From Oasisia sp. SBJ-2009 (taxonomy: Eukaryota > Annelida > Polychaeta > Sabellida > Siboglinidae): a DNA stretch of 64,000 nucleotides. A program made the translations under genes and the position numbers. Under the pieces are notes generated by a model. The model did no database searches and was not told the DNA's origin. It saw only the letters and a program-made list of their open reading frames with translations. The stretch's first letter is position 1. Every line of letters begins with the position of its first letter. This document shows positions 12,735-24,200 of the stretch, one piece after another. The DNA lies in the NCBI GenBank assembly GCA_964017155.1, contig OZ024857.1, forward strand, positions 14,746,896-14,810,895, in the 5' to 3' direction.

Positions 12735-13210
12735 ATATATATTATATATACCACATACAGCTGTATATAATATATATATATATATAATATATACACATGT
12801 ATATATTATTTTAGAAACAGTAATATTACGTTCACCATTCCTCTAACCCATTCTGTTCCGTTCCCTTCCCAGGTATGTTCAGCTTCTACTCGCAGCCGAA
12901 GTCTCACGGCGAGTCGACGATCGTTGAGTTCATCGAGAAGGCGATGGCGCACTCACGCAGTGGGCGCTTCCTCTACTTCCTGCGTCCCCGCGCCCCCGGC
13001 CTCCCGCCCGCTCCCATCCAGCTCCTCTTTCCTGTCTCCCGCTTCCAGACGGTCCACTCCCTGCAACACGTGTGTCGCTTCGCCATCCTCAAGTGCGTGA
13101 GACGAGACCACATCATGCAGCTGCCGGTGCCGCTCCGACTGAAGGAGTACCTCCAGCAGAGCCAGTACTACGCCGAGAACTTCAGCGACGACTACTCGCG
13201 GCACCACTGA
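8845..13210 (+). CDS. SOCS6/SOCS7-like suppressor of cytokine signalling, 3' part (two exons)
   Basis: Join 8845-9013 and 12873-13210, 168 codons plus stop. SOCS proteins are substrate receptors of an elongin B/C-cullin 5 ubiquitin ligase; the SH2 domain captures phosphotyrosine partners of cytokine and growth-factor receptors in the cytoplasm. The first exon opens directly in the SH2 domain (CGWYWGPLNWDDAEAKL) and carries the phosphotyrosine-binding FLVRDSS, then YILSLTFRSQG and HHTRIEHY, close to vertebrate SOCS6/7. The second exon completes the SH2 domain (FYSQPKSHGESTIVEFI, FLYFLRPRAPGLPP) and encodes the SOCS box: a BC box SLQHVCRF and a Cul5-box-like LPVPLRLKEYL. The codon spanning the intron is glycine (phase 1), and both splice sites fit GT-AG. 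The long variable N-terminus of the family must lie upstream and was not found. Confidence 0.93.
9186..9586. mobile_element. Foldback (MITE-like) element with a second palindromic element inside its left arm
   Basis: The right arm (about 9529-9586) is the reverse complement of a left arm that is split in two: 9186-9214 (TTTTTCATATCCAAAATCAA) and 9389-9430 (GTTTC, a T run, CTGTAGAGGC). The split is caused by a 174-bp block, 9215-9388, flanked by the same 9 bases, CAAAATCAA, at 9206-9214 and 9389-9397. That looks like a target-site duplication. The inserted block contains its own near-perfect inverted repeat. No coding capacity. Confidence 0.7.
9229..9338. repeat. Inverted repeat with 39-bp perfect arms
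   Basis: Bases 9229-9268 and 9300-9338 are reverse complements over 39 bp (the arm contains AACTAGCAATGTTCTACTTA), separated by about 31 bp. With mismatches the pairing extends into the flanking A and T runs and inwards into the CGAAAC/TTTTG boundary. This is the core of the inserted block in the foldback element. Confidence 0.9.
12618..12800. repeat. TA microsatellite in the SOCS intron
   Basis: TA repeats with several TTATATAT and AATATAT interruptions, ending about 70 bp before the final SOCS exon acceptor. Confidence 0.9.
12873..13210 (+). CDS. SOCS6/7-like, final exon (SH2 end and SOCS box)
   Basis: 338 nt ending at TGA 13208-13210. GC-rich, with C-ending codons, unlike the AT-rich intron. 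Carries the C-terminal SH2 strands and the SOCS box; the protein ends SRHH shortly after the cullin-box region, which is about the usual length for this family. Confidence 0.93.
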
Positions 13211-13800
13211 GCACGCCGGGCCACCAGGGGGCGCCACACATCGCTCGCTTGTCGATCGGTGTGGTGACGACACCACCAGAGGGCGCTTGTTGCACCACTT
13301 GCCGATCGGCTCGGTGACGACACCACTTGTCGCACCGAGCTCGCTCACCGGTATGCCGACAGCTTCGACGATGGTTGCTCCATCGTTGACACCAGAGGGC
13401 GCTTTTTGCATCGATAGATGGCGCTTGTGGTTGTGTCCTTCGGTGATGCAGCCTTTGTGATGTTTCGAGGCGTGTGTCGGTGTTCCCTGCTTCAATCTGT
13501 GTAGCTGACAGTGCGATGCCTTCAACATTCGACTCTCGGAGAGTTTTTGTATCTCGACTGTGTCATAAAAGTGGAAGAGTTTGTGTCAAGGCGGTCGAAA
13601 AACTGAAGTCTCTGCTGCAGAGACTGTCACCAAAACAGTTGCCCTGTGAGGTCTCGTTGCGAGTTGACACAGGACGTAGATGGCGCTAGTTGTGTTGTCT
13701 GTCGAGTGGTCGCCTTGGCTACACGTCATTGCTTGCCGTTTATCCTCTCAGCGTTAGCTCTGTCGTAGTCTCGTGTTGACGTCTCGACGACCCAGAGGGC
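13211..13800 (+). other. Probable SOCS 3'UTR and downstream flank
   Basis: Follows the SOCS stop codon and is still relatively GC-rich. It contains several CACCAGAGGGCGC-like phrases (13224, 13270, 13390). No canonical AATAAA was found close to the stop, so the transcript end is not placed. Confidence 0.45.
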
Positions 13801-13910
13801 ATGGTGACACATGGTGACACATGGTGACACATGGTGACACATGGTGACACATGGTGACACATGGTGACACATGTTGACACATGGTGACACATGGTGACAC
13901 ATGGTGACAT
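13801..13910 (+). repeat. 10-bp minisatellite ATGGTGACAC, 11 units
   Basis: Eleven head-to-tail copies of ATGGTGACAC; one unit reads ATGTTGACAC and the last ends in T. It lies about 590 bp downstream of the SOCS stop. Confidence 0.95.
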
Positions 13911-14044
13911 AGTGTCGTCTCTGGTGAATGTGTTTGTAAGTGTATGTGTGTGTTGTCATGGTGATGACCAACAGTGCGTACCAGTGGTTTGAAACCACAA
14001 ACAGAAAGGTATTAAGTACGCCTTATTAGAGGTTAACATGTCGT

Positions 14045-14470
14045 GTTCAGATGATCCTCAGATCAACTGGATGATCCATTCAGTTAATCTACAGATCAAC
14101 TGGATTATCCATTTGAATACATGGTTCCCTGATCAACTGGATGATCCATTCATATGATACACAAATCAGATGGATGAGTCATTCAGGTGTTCCACAGATC
14201 AAATGGATTATCCATTCACATGATCCACAGATTATCTGGATGATCCATTCAGATGATACACAAACTAATGTTATGATTCATTTAGATAATCCAAAGATCA
14301 AATGGATTATCCATTCATATGATCCAACGATAAGCTGGATGAGCCATTTCAGATGATACACAAATCAACTGGATGAGTCATTCAGATAATCCACAGATCA
14401 GATGGATCCATTTGTATGATTCATAGATTAACTGGATGATCCATTCAGATTATCCTCGGAGATCACTGGA
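14045..14470 (+). repeat. Degenerate repeat of about 30 bp (GATCAACTGGATGATCCATTC)
   Basis: About 13 diverged units sharing the phrase ATCAACTGGATGATCCATTC and the linker AGATGATCCACAG. Unit length varies by a few bases and many copies carry substitutions, so this is an older array than its neighbours. Confidence 0.85.
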
Positions 14471-15798
14471 TGTAGCTGTTTACCATCTAGGGTATTTATC
14501 AGGTTGAATACTACGTGTGGATCATGAGTGATCTACGTTCACTCAGGTATGAAAAGGAAAAGAATGGCTATGCTAGAGAAATTACCGATTCAGGAAACAC
14601 GACAGCCATGGCGTACTTTACGTCCTGACAAATGTCTTTCCACATAACACACATCCTGAACAAATCACGGGCACGATAGATGTGTGCTTTGCATATTTGC
14701 GTTTATGTTTGCAATCAATCCATAAGATGGATCACGTAATTTTACCACCACACAAGCGTATAAATATTACATCTGTCATTAGGTGGCGGCCATATATAAA
14801 ACAATGTATTTACAGAGTTTCGTTTCCAGAAGTTGTCACCAAGTGATGGTGGCGTCCATTTGCCCTGGCGGTCATCCTGTAAGTGCCCAGGGGAAATAGT
14901 CTTCCAATGCCAGGTGAAACGCTAATTGGTTCAGAATTAAGGATAGATGTACCTCAAATTAAGAGCACTTATTCGATTAGCTCCTGTCTGGTCTATGGCG
15001 TAATCCATTTGCTCAAAAAAACTGGCGATAATATTGACACAAATTAAACATTTTGTAGCAGCTGCTGGGTTTAATTTGATCCACAATAGTAAACACTTTA
15101 CTACATCTCGTAGGTAAAATTTATGCAGCGGACAGCATTTATTGACAACTTCCATATGATGACATATTATCACTTGATGTTTATTACTATAAACTATTTG
15201 CAGACAATTTTTATTTATGCCCATTTGTTTCTAAATACCATATAGTGCCTAGATGATGCCATGTTTTATTGGGGTATTTCGAAGAATGCTGAACAGTTGC
15301 ATAGAACGTTAATTTTGTAGTAGTCAGTGGCTAATAATTTACTTAAAACTTTTGGTAGCAAAGTTATCTTTCTTGTTGGAAAACATAAAATTACATAATT
15401 TATATAAAATTATGCACACAAGGAGAATCATTTAAATGTTACTGAAATGTTGTTTAATCCATTTGTTCCCAAGGTCAAGGAAATTTTTTATGAGATGATA
15501 TAGTGTGATTGTTATCATCAACTCGGTTCTCTTCATGTTTCATTAATGAATTATGAAACGATCTCCAAAGAATCATTGCTCCCTATGGAAAAGACTATTA
15601 CTCGTGCAATCCAAATTAAGTGCATAGATTACTATGGACTTTTTCTGATACTACGATGGAATAATTTAAAAACTGTGAAACTGAATTGGTTTCATGTTTC
15701 TAGCATAGCTCTGGTTTTTGAAATGGTCCCTTGTTTTTTGAATGGCCCAAAGGTTACGAAACGGTTCCAGGTTTGTGGAGTAGTGCCTGGTTTGTAGA
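14471..15798. other. Non-coding stretch
   Basis: AT-rich, with short ORFs on both strands and no recognisable exon, RNA gene or repeat. Confidence 0.35.
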
Positions 15799-15890
15799 AT
15801 GATCCCTGCTTTTCGAAATGATCCCTGCTTTTCGAAATGATCCCTGCTTTTCGAAATGATCCCTGCTTTTCGAAATGATCCCTGCTTTGA
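15799..15890 (+). repeat. 19-bp tandem repeat, 4 to 5 units
   Basis: Units of ATGATCCCTGCTTTTCGAA repeat at 19-bp spacing with almost no variation. Related GGTTT/GAATGGTCC phrases upstream (15700-15795) look like older degenerate copies. Confidence 0.9.
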
Positions 15891-16890
15891 AACCTTCTTC
15901 AGCCTCTATTCTTGTAACAGATCCCTGTGTCACTTCCTCCAGTATTCCTTCTTTCTTGTCTGGCGACATGCAAAAAGCAGCTTCGGCAATTGCCACCATC
16001 TCAGTAGCTTTAATGGTGGCGTGTTTACTGGTGGCTGGACTCGAGCAGGTGTTTAAATGTCTCTCTACTGGTCTGTGATTTCGGGTTAGATGCCAAGTCA
16101 CATTTTACATCACCGATCACCATGGTAACCGTCTGCACTGTTGTGAATTTCATACTTTTCGTGCCCTGTATTTTGGATAATGGCTTCCCACTTGTCTCAT
16201 ATTTTCTGGCTCAGCATTGTAAGGCATTGTTTTGTGTCTTCTGTCACAGTGACATCCATGTCGCCGTGACTGTCAATTAAATATTGAAGCGATGATTAAA
16301 TATTCATTACTTCACCTGTTAAAAATGACACTTGAGTGACGGGAACTAACAGTGATAGCGCTTACATGAACACATTTCCCATATCGCTTAATTCACGGCC
16401 TTTTCCATGCCACACCTGTCCCGTTGGTTGATGTATTTGTTATTTTATTGACGCACCTGCCTGGCTTATCTACATGTAGTTTCGCGTGTGCATTTACCTG
16501 GCTGGCATACCTGGATTGCATTGGTACTTTTCCTTTATGTGTTATTTATGTGCATTTTGCTGGTTTACCTGCCTGACATTTACTCACCTGCCGGGTATTA
16601 ATTAATCTGCAATGTTTGATGCGTAACCCTCAAATGTGTTTCCTGGTCAGTTTACCTGTCGGTACCTGAGTGCTCTCGCGTCATTGTCTCACCTGTGGTC
16701 TTCATCAGTCTGTGCTGTCAGTGGTCAGGTTATCATTCCCACACAGGTTCATCTCATCAATGCTGTCGCAGGGTGATGCATTGAAGAATGGTCTACCTCA
16801 TAAAGCAGTTGACTGATGACCACTGTGATCATCTTAGCACGTAAGCATGCACTCTCACACACAGACAGTGATAGGACACATAAACCAATC
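15891..16890. other. Non-coding stretch
   Basis: Overlapping ORFs on both strands at 15754-16101 lack family motifs. 16400-16700 contains scattered ACCTGCCTGG/ACCTGGCTGG phrases, a weak degenerate repeat. Nothing else recognised. Confidence 0.35.
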
Positions 16891-16891
16891 A

Positions 16892-16892
<1 letters not shown>

Positions 16893-16953
<61 letters not shown>

Positions 16954-17140
16954 GACACGCACACACGCTGTCACACACGCAAGTCATACGCACTGTCACA
17001 CACACACACACAAACACACAAATATCCAGTAACACACGAACACAAACACAAAATCACACACAATGAAACACATCCAATGATACACACACACACGCACGCG
17101 CACGCGCACGCGCACGCGCACGCACACACACACACACACA
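16893..17140. repeat. CA and CACGCG microsatellites
   Basis: CA dinucleotides (16893-16952), scattered ACACAC/GTCACAC sequence, then a CACGCG block and CA repeats (17082-17140). ORFs rich in His/Thr or Cys/Val here are repeat artefacts. Confidence 0.9.
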
Positions 17141-19330
17141 ATGACTTCAAAGGTTCATTCCCTCCCCGGATCTCCTGCTACCGGTAAATGTTTACAAAAC
17201 CAGTCCGTCCACCCTCAACCTTTTTCAAGAATAACCTGATACTACCGTCATTTCTGAAGCACACTTCCTCCCTTGACGCTAACAATGATTTAATGCTTGT
17301 TTACGTGCCATATGCTCCAGTGGTTAATTTGTCATATTTTCAAAACGCATTCTCATGTCAATGACTCTGGGAGTTGCGCCTGTGATATGTGGCTTTGCTT
17401 TGGTCGTTGGTTTTTTGTTCATTCAGTCGTGCACTTGGTTTATTTTTGTGAAATTACTACCACATGCCGTGTATGCTATTGTCACCAGAGGTTCTCTCGC
17501 TCTGTCTGCATTTGTTTCTTTGGCAATCACCATTCCAGGTGATTATAACGTTTTGTTCTTGTCGTTTTCTAATCTGCTTGCACAGGTTATGGTAATTTTA
17601 GTTAGGTAAACTGCCTGTCAGGTAAACTCAAATCTCAAACCAACAAGTACCTGGTATTTATAAGTATGTTTTATTTCCATATGTTGGCTTTGTTAATGCC
17701 ATATTTCTCTGTTTACAAAATTGCCTGCTGTCAGTGTGTGGATGTAAACATTATGCTTGTTTAATTATTGTTTGTTTGGCATAACATCTTTCATCGTAAA
17801 TTTGCTTTTGTGAAAGGGCAAATGCATGTTTGCCGGCAGATTTCCTATATCATTACAAGGTAAAATTTACGATTTTATTAGGTTTCTTTGCGGTTCCAAC
17901 ATACAAGCAGCTTCAACATATAAGGTTAACACAATTTCAGAATTGTTCCCGTTTCAAGTTGAGATCTATGCTCGGGGTTACGTATTTCGAGAGATTTTAT
18001 TTTTGCTTTCCGTTTACCAGGAGGAATGGATGGATGGATTGCTTCACGGAACCACCTTCTGGGTAAACTGTGAAGTACATCCGTTACTGACTCCTGCTAT
18101 CCATTACTCAGACACCCTCGCCCAGGAGCTCGTTACGAGACAGCTGGGGCACTTCCTCATTAACTCTAGGTGGTGTTTTGGCATTATTCGTTTCCTGTTC
18201 CGCTCTGGTCGATATCTCGACACTGAGCACAACATCCCGGGTGGCGTCTGGACATGGTATAGACATCTGTGGTCAGTGTCCGAACAAGATTAATACAATC
18301 TCCTGGTCAGCTGTGGTCACTGTTACCAGTGCTAGTTGTCATTCTGGTCAGTGTCAAATGAACTGTCTGAATTTCAGCGATGTTAGGTACATTGACACCA
18401 AGATGACACCATTTTGTGAAACCTATTCTGAGGCAAAGTTCGTATTCTCCCGTTTTCAGTCAAAATGTACCATGTTTATAATCATTAGCTTCTTTGGTAG
18501 CTTTTGGCAGAGATGTGATGAAAGATAAAAGGTAACGTTGATTGTGGAATGTTAAAGAGAAATTATTTCAATCCACCTGTTTGGTAGCTCTCTGTCCAAC
18601 TACTTATCCATTTCATTCAGGGTATTCATTGTAATTTCATCATGTCATATTCTCAGTAGGAGGCCATGTTTGCTTATGTGATGTACTGTAACCATAATGG
18701 CATTTGGATCCTTTCTCCGCAGTTGGCTGTCCTTCTGTGTCTGTTCAGGCTTGATGTAATTGTAAACAGAATACACTCGTGGAGATTACATCCGAGGCTT
18801 GCTAAGTCTCTCCCATCTACAGGGATGATAGAACAACACAGACAACAACACACACACAGGTCAATGATACTTTGAGGCCTTTTGAGCATAACACTGCCTC
18901 AGTTTGTGTCAATGACTGAGGGTGCTTAGGTCATCATTCCACAGTTGTACAGGCAACGGCTGCATCAGCTTCACCAGGGAGGACAATTGCTAATCTGCAG
19001 ACCTGAAGATGGCTTCAACATGGAGGACATGACAATCTGCAGACCTGAGTGTCCACTGTCTGGTGGATCACTGTCATTCCGACTAATGACACATGGCCAC
19101 CACACACTGGTGTCATCATACGTGATACCTGGGCAAGATTGTCAACGTCAGGTGCCACCCCCCAGGCAGTTAATGTTCCGGTGCCACCTTTGTTTTTACA
19201 TCACACCGTGGATAGTGGATTGGTTCTCTACTGGTGCTTTCTTCCTGTCAGTCATGTCCCCATTTCATGACGTGTCATGGCCCAGGGTGTGGGTCAGTGC
19301 TCACATCCTGTGGTGTCTGGTCCTTCTATG
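17141..19330. other. Non-coding stretch
   Basis: The longest frame, 155 codons at 17826-18293, overlaps others and has no domain I recognise. Segments at 16990-19300 repeat the words GTCATCATTCC, CAGTGTC and TGGTCA loosely. No gene is supported. Confidence 0.35.
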
Positions 19331-19344
19331 TTCTCGACTGCCCC

Positions 19345-19770
19345 TACAGCACCCTTTCTTACCCACTTTCTTACCCCCTACAACCCCCTTTCTTACCTCC
19401 TACAACCCCTTTGCTTACCTCCTACAACCCCCTTGCTTACCTCCTACAACTCCCTTGCATACCTCCTACAAACCCCTTTCTTACCTCCTACAACCCTCTT
19501 TCTTACCTCCTACAACCCCCTTTCTTACCCCCTTTCTTACCCCCTACAACCCTCTTTCTTACATCCTACAACCCCCTTTCTTACATCCTACAACCCCCTT
19601 TCTTACCTCCTACAACCCCCTTTCTTACATCCTACAACCCCCTTTCTTACATCCTACAACCCCCTTTCTTTCATCCTACAACCCCCTTTCTTACCTCCTA
19701 CAACCCCCTTTCTTACCTCCTACAACCCCCTTTCTTACATCCTACAACCCCCTTTCTTATCTCCTTCATC
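19345..19770 (+). repeat. 22-bp minisatellite (ACAACCCCCTTTCTTACCTC)
   Basis: About 19 units of 22 bp around CTACAACCCCCTTTCTTACC, varying at the ACCTCC/ACATCC position and occasionally truncated to a CCCCCTTTCTTAC half unit. Because 22 is not a multiple of three and units lack stops, all three forward frames stay open and translate as Pro/Thr/Leu/Tyr-rich repeats up to 300 codons long. This is not a protein gene. Confidence 0.92.
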
Positions 19771-19878
19771 ATTCGTTGGACCTCGTTATCTCAGAGACAA
19801 TCACAGATGCTGTAACAGTCACAGACAGCCAAACATGTGCAAGATAGTGGCAGTATCTTCATTGCCACCCTCACGCTA

Positions 19879-20080
19879 CTGACATTGCCACCCTCCCACT
19901 ATGTATTGCCACCATCTCCCTAATTGAGGCATTGCCACCCTTCCACTTTATGTATTGCCACCCTACCATCCCAATACAGGCATTGCCACCATCCCACACT
20001 ATATATTGCCACCCCACCCTCCAAATACAGGCATTGCCACCCTGAGGTCCTAATACACCCATTGCCACCTTGTCACCAGC
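19879..20080 (+). repeat. Degenerate CATTGCCACC repeat
   Basis: Nine or ten ATTGCCACC phrases alternate with TATGTATTGCC and CCAATACAGG, giving a diverged higher-order unit of about 51 bp. Directly follows the 22-bp array. Confidence 0.8.
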
Positions 20081-20919
20081 CTCCGTACCGAGGCAGGTGT
20101 TCCTACGGACCACACACAGGTGTGCTTTGAGTGATGACACAGAGTTGTTGGCAGAACAGAAGCTAGATTTTGTCATTGCATGTCACAACAGCATTAGAGA
20201 AGCTCTCTCGTTGAAACAATGCCATAAAGAACGACATCCGTACACACACGCTGGTCCGCCAGTGTCACTTCAAACGCTTCTTTCCCATCCATCTCCAGCT
20301 GTGTCGCTTGAAATAGTGCACAGGTAATGTTAAAAGTGCAACAACAACGGCGGGAAAAAATGCCGTGAATTTAGTAACCAGTATTTTTCATCACCGTATT
20401 TGTTCGTAATTTTCCACGGTCGTAACGCGACGTGTTGAGCGGCGGCCATTGTTATACATTTCGTTGTCAAGGCACCTGTTCTGTGAGCGCCGATCACAGT
20501 TCTGGTGTCGTGTTTCCGAACGGCGACAACTGCTTTTATAAACGAGCCCGGATCGGACATTTCCTGCGTTTTCTCCGCTCTGGTGGCGCGCCGGAAACTG
20601 ATAACACATTTACTTGTCAAAGTCAGACCACACTATTACCTGGCTCTGTTATCAATGGTTTGTTGTAGTCATCACACATTCGCCAAAACAGTGGTTCTGT
20701 TCGAGCCAGGTGCATTTCCTGTTTCTGCCAGATCGGTGGTCGAGGTTTAATCACAGCGGAAAGTAATGAGATTTTAGGATTGCCAAATAATATGGTCTGG
20801 ATGAAAAAGTTCACATCTGTCCAGGGTCCTGAGTGAGATGATGTTTACCACAGGCTCAACTGACCATGAAAGTCCAATAAAACATCATCGGATTTCATGA
20901 TTGACTATGGTTGACCAGA

Positions 20920-21210
20920 AATGTGATAAACTGTCAGGACATTGGCAATGCTTGGCCAGGAAATATTATGTCTGTCAGGATATTGGCAATGCTTGGCTAG
21001 GAAATATCATCTCTGTCAGGACATTGTCAATAGTTGACCAGAAATGTCATCAACTGTCAGGACATTGTCAATGCTTGGCCAGGAAATATCATCTCTGTCA
21101 GGACATTGTCAATGCTTGGCCAGGAAATATCATCTCTGTCAGGACATTGGCAGTAGCTGACCAGGCAATGTCATCGCTGTCAACACACTGTCAATAGTTG
21201 ACTAGACAAA
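20920..21210 (+). repeat. 41-bp minisatellite, about 7 units
   Basis: CAGGACATTGTCAATGC recurs at 41-bp spacing (starts near 20935, 20976, 21017, 21058, 21099, 21140), followed by TTGGCCAGGAAATATCATC or the variant AGTTGACCAGAAATGTCATC. The two alternating variants suggest an old dimeric unit. Confidence 0.92.
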
Positions 21211-24200
21211 ATCATCAGCTGCATCGACATCAGACATGCAGAGTTGCCCTGAATAGTCCATCATCTTTGCAACTGGTCTGCAGCTGGTCTGGGATCACCC
21301 AGACTTCAGTGTGATGTATGTAAGGCCAGTATTAAATGCAGGCCAGAATTCAGCTGAACTGTTTGGTCAGCATGCAATGACATTGATTGCATGGGACAGG
21401 CGCCCACCCTTGCCTTGATCCCTCCCCCACACCCATCCTCCCTGCCCTCGCCTCTCGTTAACTCGCATCCTCTGGGAGTCGTAACAGTATCATCACCTTG
21501 TTTGCCTAGCCTGACATTTGCTGGTTTTTTCTAAGGCTTCGCTGTGGCTGCCTGCCAACCCCCGCTGCCGCTCTCTTTAGCACGTTCCTCGTATTCGCAC
21601 GCAGGACCGGTTCATTTGCGTGGGGGTGACGGTATGTCGTCTAGGCAGAGGAGAAGACACTGACCTGAATCCTGGCGGCTCCCCCCAGGAAACTATTGAT
21701 TACTTCATTACGTAGTCTGGTGATTGTCCCGGCTATTTCTGCGGGATTTAAACGTGTTTTAATTGTGGCGGGACACCTCAGCTGCAGATTATGATGTCTC
21801 AGTGTTGGTTGCATATGCAATTTATGGCTGGCGGACATGTTGTGTTTTGGTGATGCTGATGTGAGACCTGGAGATATTGCTCCAATCTTAAGCTGGGCTC
21901 CTTGGAGATGTATAGTCCGTTCCACGAAACACAGCTATGGGTGTGAGGGGCAAAGATTAACACATAGTGTTTTGGGAAATTGGATTATCTCCAGATTATC
22001 TAATCTGTTTTCATTTGACCCATCCTTGGAGACGTGTGTCGTCACCTCTTGTCATATGTGTTGTCACTGTGTGGGACTTAATCCTAGCAACCCAGAAATA
22101 CCAGGCGGCCTTGTCACAACGTCACAATGTAAATATATGGATTAACACGTAACACGTGCGATTTTCAGTGAGCCAGAATAGCTTCCGAAACCACAACCAA
22201 TATTCAGCTGATTCAGCTGACGGGTGAGACGTTACCATTCACGTGACCCAGTTCTGATATCCAAAGTAGCAGCGATGTGTATTAGTACTATTTCACCCAG
22301 CAGGCGACGCTTCTGTGTCGTTTGCGTTCTGCACGATGCAAGACGACCAACCTGCTCACTTCCTGTCCGTACAAAAAAAAAATTTGTTGGAATTTTGCAC
22401 ACAACCTGGCAGCCTGCTCAGGATAGCTCTGAAATAACAAACCTTGGAGTCAAGTTTGAATCACGATGCACATACATACATATACAGCATCAGAGAACCT
22501 ATTTCTGGTGTGCACTTCAAAGTGGTAGGCGTCATTCCCTGACATACGTCTGCTATCAGATGCCATTTCGTTTGTGTTAATTCAATCAGGATCACTTCTG
22601 TCGCAGCAAATCTAATCAAACATTGAACTTTTATCGTCAACATCTGATGCCACGGAGACCGGGATCGAGCCCAGAGTAACGTCGGTGGACCCGACCGTCG
22701 TCTCGTGTCCGCCCCACTGTCTCCTTGTGACGTCAATCTAGTGTCTGATTGGTCGCCATCGAGGCTGCAAGGGTCGCGTAATTGAAGGTGTTTCTACTCG
22801 CATCGAAACAGTTACACTCGTCATAAGATTAAAGCCTGTCTCCGGAGACCCCAAATTCATGGCCCATCTTGATATCTGTAATTGAACTACCATTTGTGTG
22901 ATGCGGTATCAAGAGAAATCCTTACATGTCGATCTCGGTTTTGATCTCTCTAGACCATGGTAAAGGCGGCCTCAATACTAGACCATGATTTTAGGTTTCT
23001 GCTGTCTCAGGCCAGTTCCATTTCTCACATTTTAGAGTCCGTCCCCATTCCATTCCAAATCATGCAAATCTCTACGTTTTGTTCCCGTCTCAATTGTGTT
23101 TTACTTCTGCACATCATTCTATGGACATCCACTCCCTTAGTTACCTGATGCCGCTGGTCTAGAACTGTAAATAACAACAATAACAAAAAGTTCTTATGTG
23201 CCAATATTCTGAAAATTCAAGCCCAATGACGCAACAAAACCAAAGGATTAAGTAAGCAATCTCGTAATCATATACAACGTAAAAGTTACCAGCGTGTGGA
23301 AGGAGAGGTATAAACCATATTCACGCATCATTCCACCAATTTAACCAATATCATACCGCAAACGTTGTCATTTTACCATTGTATAACCCACGTCCTCCTG
23401 ACACCAGTTCATTCTTGATATAGCAATAAAACGACCCAAGCCTATACTGATCCGTCACGACGCGTCAGAAGTCATCCGGTATTAAATTGCCGCGAGCGAC
23501 CACCAGCAAAGCATTTACAGCAGCGCATCCTGTATTTTCCCTGCACCGCGGCCTCAAACAAAACATATATATTGACTCCCCGTGACTCTTATGCTGATGG
23601 TGCGAGGATAAATTGCTCCTTCGATGCCGCAGCCAATAATCAATAAAACGGCGTTGTTTTTCTTTGGCCTTCCATCCGTCTTCGTCTCTGTCACGGCGGC
23701 GTGTACGTCCGTACATCTGTGTCACCAGCAGCCTAGAGACCATGCTGTGTGGCTGCGTATACATCTTGTTGTTCCTTCTACCTCCAAGCTGCGCAGTATG
23801 GAATTAAGGCTCTGTATTGTGCTACATTTTGCTGTTCAGTGTGTCCTGTCAGTATCCCTTCCACCATTCATCTTCCTCTGTTGGTTTTCAGTCGTGGTGT
23901 TCCCTTGTCCAGTGGTTGTGGTGGTTCTCCATCAGTGTGCATTCTGGTTGTCTGTCTGTGTCCGTTCTGATCAAGTGGCTAGCCCGTCCAGCCTCACATC
24001 AACTAAATGTACCTGGTAGGCTGTGACACTGGTCACTGCGTTCTAACCAGGCGGAACTATTACAACTTGTTCGCGTCTGAGTCTATTTTCTGTAATAACC
24101 CAGTGTCTATGTGTGTTTTTCATAACTCATTCTCTGTGCGATTGTCATTTTAAATAGGATATACAAATCTGCCATTCCTCACAACAGTGTTTATGTACAA

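Larger units (their letters stand above)
9014..12872 (+). other. SOCS intron, 3859 bp
   Basis: Bounded by GTAATC and TTCCCTTCCCAG with a strong pyrimidine tract. It holds a nested foldback element (9186-9586) and TA repeats (12618-12800). Between 9600 and 12600 I see AT-rich sequence with short ORFs lacking family motifs and no alternative exon. Confidence 0.85.

Noticed and set aside
17826..18293. 155-codon ORF
   Set aside because: Overlaps other frames, has no conserved domain or splice context, and lies in gene-poor DNA.
18945..19882. Three overlapping Pro/Thr/Leu/Tyr-rich ORFs of 193-300 codons
   Set aside because: All three forward frames stay open because of a stop-free 22-bp minisatellite; no family motif, codon bias or splice structure.
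22640..22730. tRNA-like sequence on the minus strand (GGCTCGATCCC as box B)
   Set aside because: No convincing box A or cloverleaf pairing; probably chance.
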